Below are positions 5,529-8,717 of a stretch of DNA of 8,717 bases, one piece after another. The notes below the pieces were generated by a model that was given only the letters and a program-made list of their open reading frames with translations, was not told the DNA's origin and made no database searches. Positions within the stretch are counted from its first letter, which is position 1, and every line of letters begins with the position of its first letter. The position numbers and the translations under genes were made by a program. Location: the NCBI GenBank assembly GCA_947594095.1, contig CANQEA010000056.1:1-8717 (forward strand). Reading direction: 5' to 3'. This DNA is from an uncultured Clostridia bacterium. Its GTDB lineage: Bacteria; Bacillota_A; Clostridia; TANB77; CAG-508.

Positions 5529-6089
5529 TTGAAAATAAAAGAAGAAATTGAAAAATATATACCATATAATGAGCAGGAAATAAGCGATAAAGAACTAATG
5601 CTTGAATATATAAACACATTTGATGATGTATTAACAAGAGAAAATAAAATGTGCCATTTCACAGCATCTAACTGGATAGTAAATAAAGATAGAACGAAAA
5701 TATTAATGATATATCATAAAATTTATAAATCATGGGCATGGACAGGAGGTCATGCTGATGGAGATAGTGATTTATTAAATGTTGCATTAAAAGAAGCAAG
5801 AGAAGAAACAGGACTTAATAATTTAAAGCTATTAAGTGATGGAATATATGGTTTACAAATTCTTACAGTAGATAGTCATATAAAAAGAGGAAAATTCGTA
5901 TCATCACATTTACATCTAGATTGTTGTTTTCTATTTGAAGCAAATGAAGAAGATGAATTAAAAATAAAAGAAGATGAAAACAGTGGTGTGAAATGGTTTA
6001 ACATAGATGAAGCTACAAAGATTACTAACGAAGAAAAAATGAAACCAATATATGCAAAATTAAATTCTAAAATAAAAAACTATAAGTAG
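5529..6089 (+). CDS. NUDIX hydrolase
   Basis: NUDIX enzymes hydrolyse nucleoside diphosphates linked to another group (damaged NTPs, ADP-ribose, NADH, sugar nucleotides). The NUDIX box lies at residues 74-96: G74, then K88-E89-A90-R91-E92-E93-T94-G95-L96. The metal-binding EE pair is intact. Two consensus positions differ: S80 replaces the first Glu and K88 replaces Arg. The 186-residue length fits a NUDIX fold with a short helical N-terminus. The start is TTG 5529; AAAGG at 5511-5515 is 13 bases away. An ATG at 5519 is better spaced but opens a different frame that ends after 10 codons, so translation may be weak, or one base may have been gained or lost here. The next gene begins 48 bases downstream, probably in the same transcript. 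The substrate cannot be read from the sequence. Confidence 0.9.
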   Translation: MKIKEEIEKYIPYNEQEISDKELMLEYINTFDDVLTRENKMCHFTASNWIVNKDRTKILMIYHKIYKSWAWTGGHADGDSDLLNVALKEAREETGLNNLKLLSDGIYGLQILTVDSHIKRGKFVSSHLHLDCCFLFEANEEDELKIKEDENSGVKWFNIDEATKITNEEKMKPIYAKLNSKIKNYK

Positions 6090-6137
6090 TAAAAATAATA
6101 GAAAAATAATTAGTTTGTTATAAGGGAGAAACTGATA

Positions 6138-6575
6138 ATGGCAAATCAATATGAATTTTTTATAGCTGGTAGGGCTAGAAATAAAGAAAACATATTAAGA
6201 ATATGTAAATTATTTGATGATTATAATATATCTTATTATTGCTTTTTAAAAAATGAAGATGATTGGGGATATGGTAATAAAAATCAAACGCCAGAAGAAA
6301 AGCAAAAAGAATTTGAAGCATTAGGGTTAAAAAATGATATTGTTCTAAAGCTATTTAATAAAGACTTAGAAGGAGAAAAAAGTTCAAAAAATCTATTACT
6401 TGTTTTACCAGCTGGAAAAGCAGCACATATAGAGGCTGGAATTGCGTATGGGTTAGGCAAAAAATGTTATGCAATAGGAGAATATGAAGCAACAGATACT
6501 TTATATAATATATTTGATAAAATATTCCCAAATCTAAGTAATTTAGAAGAATTTTTGAGTAGATATAATAAATGA
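6138..6575 (+). CDS. Nucleoside 2-deoxyribosyltransferase-like protein
   Basis: A 145-residue protein with the pattern of the nucleoside 2-deoxyribosyltransferase-like (TIR-like Rossmann) fold: an N-terminal strand with FIAGRAR (residues 7-13), a strand LLLVLP (86-91), a GKAAHIEAG segment with G93, H97 and E99, then AYGLGKKCYAIG. In the family the Glu after the small-residue turn is the catalytic nucleophile; E99 occupies that place. Canonical enzymes exchange bases on deoxynucleosides, but many relatives of this type are uncharacterised and some act on other N-glycosidic bonds, including those of nucleotides. AAGGGAG at 6122-6128 supports ATG 6138. The gene follows the NUDIX gene by 48 bases with no visible terminator between, so a shared role in nucleotide turnover or sanitation is a reasonable inference. 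Family assignment moderate, substrate unknown. Confidence 0.7.
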   Translation: MANQYEFFIAGRARNKENILRICKLFDDYNISYYCFLKNEDDWGYGNKNQTPEEKQKEFEALGLKNDIVLKLFNKDLEGEKSSKNLLLVLPAGKAAHIEAGIAYGLGKKCYAIGEYEATDTLYNIFDKIFPNLSNLEEFLSRYNK

Positions 6576-6590
6576 TAAATTAGAAGTTAG

Positions 6591-6599
6591 TGATATAAT
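6591..6599 (+). promoter_or_regulatory. Possible extended -10 promoter
   Basis: TGATATAAT has the same form as the elements at 2156, 3140 and 4998. No -35 supports it, and only a decayed reading frame and an inverted repeat follow, so it may be a relic or drive an untranslated RNA. Confidence 0.3.
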
Positions 6600-6612
6600 A
6601 AATCTATTGTAA

Positions 6613-6801
6613 AATTTTAGAAAATATAATATAATTATTAAAAGAGCTAGTAGTTATGGAGAAAATAATTACAATGCATATGTTGTTTCTTTGTTAAATG
6701 ATAACGGGAGCGAGAATGAAATAGTTGGCTATATTGGGAATGATAAGCTTTTTAGTAAATTATATTTGACAAAACAAAGAAAGTTTTTAAAAATTCTATA
6801 A
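6613..6801 (+). pseudogene. Decayed gene fragment without a start codon
   Basis: The frame is open for 62 codons from 6613 to TAA 6799-6801 and reads like protein in its second half (YNAYVVSLLNDNGSENEIVG, then YIGNDKLFSKLYLTKQRK). There is no ATG or GTG and no ribosome site before this stretch; the only TTG comes after the coding-like part begins, and an in-frame TAA lies at 6610. It is best seen as the 3' remnant of a lost gene whose head was removed, perhaps when the upstream genes were inserted. I do not recognise the family. Chance openness in AT-rich DNA cannot be excluded. Confidence 0.35.
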
Positions 6802-6817
6802 AAACACTCCGAACAAA

Positions 6818-6872
6818 AAATAGGGTTTTGAACAAATATGGAATTTATTTCAAAATGGTTCAAAACCTATTT
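6818..6872. repeat. Long imperfect inverted repeat
   Basis: AAATAGGGTTTTGAAC (6818-6833) is complementary to GTTCAAAACCTATTT (6858-6872) except for one extra G in the left arm. The loop is 24 bases. There is no T tract directly after the right arm. It could be a small terminal-inverted-repeat element, a protein-binding site or a structured RNA 3' end. Confidence 0.55.
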
Positions 6873-6916
6873 ATTATTGGTTTATAAATTTTTAACACTT
6901 ATAATAATTGGTATAA

Positions 6917-6954
6917 AAAAAGAAATAGTTGGTTGGTAATAACTATTTCTTTTT
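6917..6954. terminator. Bidirectional terminator between plus-strand genes and hicB
   Basis: AAAAAGAAATAGTT (6917-6930) pairs perfectly with AACTATTTCTTTTT (6941-6954) around a ten-base loop. The A tract on one side and T tract on the other make it work in both directions: for transcripts arriving from the left and for hicAB from the right. Confidence 0.85.
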
Positions 6955-6998
6955 ATCTCCGTAGCCGGATTATTTATATTATTAGTAATATTATAATA

Positions 6999-7406
6999 TT
7001 ATTTTCTTATTTTGTCAACATTTAAAGTATCCATTAATGCTTTTTGTAATATTTGAGAAAAGTTAACATGTTCTTTCTCAGCCATAGTATTTAACCAAGC
7101 AGGAATAGATAAAGTTTTTTTGACAGACTTATTCTCATACTTTCTCTTGTGTTCTTCTAAATCAACAGATACGAAAGATACAATCTGATTATCTTCTAAT
7201 TTTATTGATTTAATATCGGTAGTGCATTTTGGGTATTCAGATAAATCTTCTAAAAATAAACCCATAGCTTCCTTTGCATTTTCCATAGCTTCGGCTAAAG
7301 TTTTTCCATCACTAAAACAACCTTTTAAGTCAACAAATTCAACCCAGTATTCGTTATTTTCTAATGTAAAAATAGCAGGGTAAGTTAATAATATTTGTTT
7401 TTTCAT
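6999..7406 (-). CDS. hicB: HicB-family antitoxin
   Basis: HicB neutralises the HicA RNase and represses its own operon. This 135-residue protein has the two expected domains: residues 5-55 form the HicB fold (YPAIFTLENNEYWVEFVDLK, then GCFSDGKTLAEAMENA), a degenerate RNase-H-like domain that binds HicA, and residues 93-128 form a ribbon-helix-helix DNA-binding domain (VKKTLSIPAWLNTMAEKEHV then NFSQILQKAL). AAAGAGGTG on the minus strand (7412-7420) supports ATG 7406. It lies 43 bases after hicA, in the usual toxin-first order, and ends just before a bidirectional terminator. The palindrome in the hicA promoter (7683-7695) is a likely binding site. The gene is intact although hicA as read here is frameshifted. 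Confidence 0.92.
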   Translation of the reverse strand: MKKQILLTYPAIFTLENNEYWVEFVDLKGCFSDGKTLAEAMENAKEAMGLFLEDLSEYPKCTTDIKSIKLEDNQIVSFVSVDLEEHKRKYENKSVKKTLSIPAWLNTMAEKEHVNFSQILQKALMDTLNVDKIRK

Positions 7407-7440
7407 AATTACACCTCTTTATATTATAGTATGCACATCC

Positions 7441-7466
7441 AGGTAGGACTTATTCAAGTCCCGCCT
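7441..7466 (-). other. Hairpin spanning the hicA stop codon
   Basis: On the minus strand GGACTT and AAGTCC (7446-7451, 7455-7461 region) pair around a short loop, with AGG/CCT outside. It covers the end of hicA just upstream of hicB and might affect the ratio of the two products. Modest evidence. Confidence 0.3.
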
Positions 7467-7636
7467 GTTTTAATAGCTTTTTTAGCAATCCTTTTGGCAA
7501 ATCTCTATTATGCATTGGAACGATTATATCTGTGTAATCGTTCTTTTCTTAATTTTAAGTGAGAGCCTTCTTGTTTAACTTCATACCAACCGATTTTTTT
7601 CAAAAGTCTTACTAATTCCTTAGGTGTCATACTCAT
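7450..7636 (-). pseudogene. hicA: HicA-family toxin, frameshifted
   Basis: HicA is a small mRNA-cleaving toxin with a dsRNA-binding-like fold. From ATG 7636 the minus strand reads MSMTPKELVRLLKKIGWYEV then KQEGSHLKLRK, including the GSH with the catalytic-type histidine. Near 7538-7548 the frame slips by one base: the original frame ends early in RLHRYNRSNA, while the next frame continues correctly as DYTDIIVPMHNRDLPKGLLK and ends QAGLE at the stop 7450-7452. One added or removed base would restore about 62 residues, the normal HicA length. AAAGGAGG at 7649-7656 precedes the start by 12 bases. The cause is either real inactivation, which would leave an antitoxin without an active toxin, or a sequence error. 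Homology is clear; activity is doubtful. Confidence 0.85.
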
Positions 7637-7672
7637 AATATAAATAATCCTCCTTTCTTTAAATCTAAACTA

Positions 7673-7701
7673 ATTATACACTATACGTTACGTATTGTCA
7701 A
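7673..7701 (-). promoter_or_regulatory. Consensus promoter of hicAB with an operator-like palindrome
   Basis: On the minus strand TTGACA (7701-7696) and TATAAT (7678-7673) are both perfect and 17 bases apart. The spacer holds the palindrome ATACGT-A-ACGTAT (plus-strand 7683-7695), perfect apart from its central base. It abuts the -35, so a bound HicB ribbon-helix-helix dimer would block RNA polymerase. Confidence 0.88.
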
Positions 7702-7734
7702 CATTTTTTTAAAAAAATTCATAAAAAAATAAAG

Positions 7735-7777
7735 AAAGCCACCATCAGTGTTCAATAGAACACATGATGGTGACTTT
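7735..7777 (-). terminator. Terminator of purC
   Basis: GAACACATGATGGTGACTTT (7758-7777) is complementary to the segment 7735-7753 with one bulge and one G-U. On the minus strand the stem is followed by CTTTCTTTATTTTTTT, so it ends the purC transcript before hicA. On the plus strand it is followed by TTT and could act in both directions. Confidence 0.8.
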
Positions 7778-7785
7778 TTTGGGTA

Positions 7786-8520
7786 TTATTTGATACTTGC
7801 TACACGCCTTGCCATCTCGCTATATGCCTCAGCGACGTCGCCCATATCCTTGCGGAAGCGGTCTTTGTCAAGACTCTTGCCGGTCTCTTTATCATGAATA
7901 CGGCAAGTGTCAGGAGAAATTTCGTCGATTACAATGATCTGTCCATTTGGCAATTTGCCAAATTCGATCTTGAAATCGATGAGGTCGCCGTTACATTCGG
8001 CGAAGAAATCCCGGATTACATATGCAACCTGTTCGGTTATGTATTCAACATAACCGAGTTCTCTTTTGGTCAAAAGACCGTTGGCTACAATAGCAGCCTC
8101 AGAGATTCTCGGGTCGCCCGCATTGTCCGATTTGTATGTGTACTCAATGTACACACCGTCAAATGGCATCATATCGGGTACACCATAAGCGCGAACATAA
8201 CTTCCCGTCGCCTTAAACCGGCCGATTACCTCAAGAAGAATCGGAGTGGTTTTTTTTACGATCTTGGAAGCCTCGTTTGAACCGGGGCCGACATAGTGCG
8301 TGGGAATGCCGCATTCCTCGAGTTTTGTAAAAATTGCTTTGGAAATTGTGTTGTTTGCAATTCCCTTGCCGCTGATAACATCTGTTTTTTCACCGTTCCC
8401 GGCGGAAATGCGATCAGATGCTTCAAGCTCGAGATAAGCATCATCTGTTGTTAAATAAACATTGTTTGCTTTGCCTGCATGGTAAAGCGTTGTCCGTTTG
8501 ATTGAGTTTGCAAGTTTCAT
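7786..8520 (-). CDS. purC: Phosphoribosylaminoimidazole-succinocarboxamide synthase
   Basis: PurC joins CAIR and aspartate using ATP to make SAICAR, the eighth step of purine synthesis, in the cytoplasm. The 244-residue length is normal. Visible motifs: AGKANNVY at 15-22, NGEKTD at 42-47, the first family signature LLEVIGRFKATGS (95-107), the second signature LIDFKIEFG (180-188), and the hallmark DEISPDTCR (199-207) followed by DKETGKSLDKDRFRKD. All are intact, so the enzyme is probably active. AGGAGGG on the minus strand (8529-8535) is eight bases before ATG 8520. It stands alone, with its own promoter and terminator and no other pur gene in view. GC is about 45% in sampled lines against 20-30% nearby, and SDRISAGNGEK differs from the more usual SD.VSAFNGEK, so lateral transfer is likely. 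Confidence 0.95.
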   Translation of the reverse strand: MKLANSIKRTTLYHAGKANNVYLTTDDAYLELEASDRISAGNGEKTDVISGKGIANNTISKAIFTKLEECGIPTHYVGPGSNEASKIVKKTTPILLEVIGRFKATGSYVRAYGVPDMMPFDGVYIEYTYKSDNAGDPRISEAAIVANGLLTKRELGYVEYITEQVAYVIRDFFAECNGDLIDFKIEFGKLPNGQIIVIDEISPDTCRIHDKETGKSLDKDRFRKDMGDVAEAYSEMARRVASIK

Positions 8521-8573
8521 ATTGCATACCCTCCTAAAAAATTATTTACAAAGCTATGCTTTGCATTAGTTAC

Positions 8574-8602
8574 ATTTTACCATAATTATGTGAAATTGTA
8601 AA
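8574..8602 (-). promoter_or_regulatory. Sigma-A promoter of purC
   Basis: On the minus strand TTTACA (8602-8597) and TAAAAT (8579-8574) are 17 bases apart, with TGG just before the -10 (extended -10). The leader of about 45 bases contains the small hairpin CAAAGC/GCTTTG (8550-8564 region). I see no PurR box or purine riboswitch in it. Confidence 0.7.
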
Positions 8603-8684
8603 GATATGAAATGAAATTACTTTTAAACATTATTGTAAAATTTTCTCGGTTCAAAAAATTAATGCAACAAAATATGTAAAAAAA

Positions 8685-8713
8685 TAGACACATATAAAAA
8701 CTTAATATATAAT
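8685..8713 (+). promoter_or_regulatory. Possible divergent promoter at the window edge
   Basis: TAGACA (8685-8690) and a perfect TATAAT (8708-8713) are 17 bases apart on the plus strand, pointing out of the window. The gene it would serve is not visible. Between here and the purC promoter the sequence is AT-rich without other features. Confidence 0.45.
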
Positions 8714-8717
8714 GTTA

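Noticed and set aside
7536..7550. Programmed frameshift in hicA
   Set aside because: The short A/T runs there are not a recognised slippery site, and no recoding is known for HicA.
7894..8280. Plus-strand frame inside purC
   Set aside because: It is antisense to a perfectly conserved purC and looks unlike a protein family.
8521..8567. Purine riboswitch or PurR site in the purC leader
   Set aside because: The leader is about 45 bases with only a six-pair hairpin; it is too short and lacks the known conserved core.

Overview
The window looks like chromosome from a low-GC Firmicute, most likely a gut-type Clostridia. Most of it is very AT-rich, Shine-Dalgarno sites are strong (AGGAGG/AAAGGAG), promoters are of sigma-A type, and the gene order era - yqzL-like - recO is the conserved Firmicute order. 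I cannot name a species.

Layout. (1) 1-1693 is conserved backbone: the 3' part of era (its start lies outside the window), a small YqzL-family gene, and recO, which carries a one-base frameshift near 1069. (2) 1730-1932 is a self-contained tRNA-Leu(UAG) unit with promoter, encoded CCA and terminator. (3) 1933-2170 is non-coding or decayed: a strong hairpin and scraps of reading frame, consistent with an insertion and deletion hotspot behind a tRNA gene. (4) 2198-3100 holds a stand-alone PemK/MazF-type toxin-like gene followed by what looks like a short independent RNA (near-consensus promoter, a 13-base box repeated before each of two hairpins, terminator-like end). (5) 3190-4909 is a two-gene operon of SHOCT-domain proteins: one with a zinc ribbon and a glycine-rich segment, the other a membrane protein. 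(6) 4978-5387 is a compact single-gene unit of clearly higher GC, with promoter, structured leader, 79-residue unknown protein and strong terminator. (7) 5469-6575 is a NUDIX hydrolase gene followed by a nucleoside-2-deoxyribosyltransferase-like gene. (8) 6576-6998 holds a decayed reading frame, a long inverted repeat and a bidirectional terminator. (9) 6999-7701, minus strand, is a HicAB toxin-antitoxin locus whose hicA is frameshifted; its consensus promoter contains a perfect palindrome that is a good candidate HicB operator. (10) 7735-8602, minus strand, is an isolated purC with higher GC than its surroundings, its own promoter and its own terminator. A divergent plus-strand promoter sits at the right edge.

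How it works together. After the tRNA the window is a patchwork of small, independently promoted and terminated cassettes. Two contain toxin-antitoxin proteins, two have foreign base composition, and several pieces are broken. This is typical of an accessory island. The most promising candidate for something undescribed is the MazF-like gene with the adjacent repeat-containing RNA. The SHOCT pair and the NUDIX/deoxyribosyltransferase-like pair come next. None of these functional links is proven by sequence alone.
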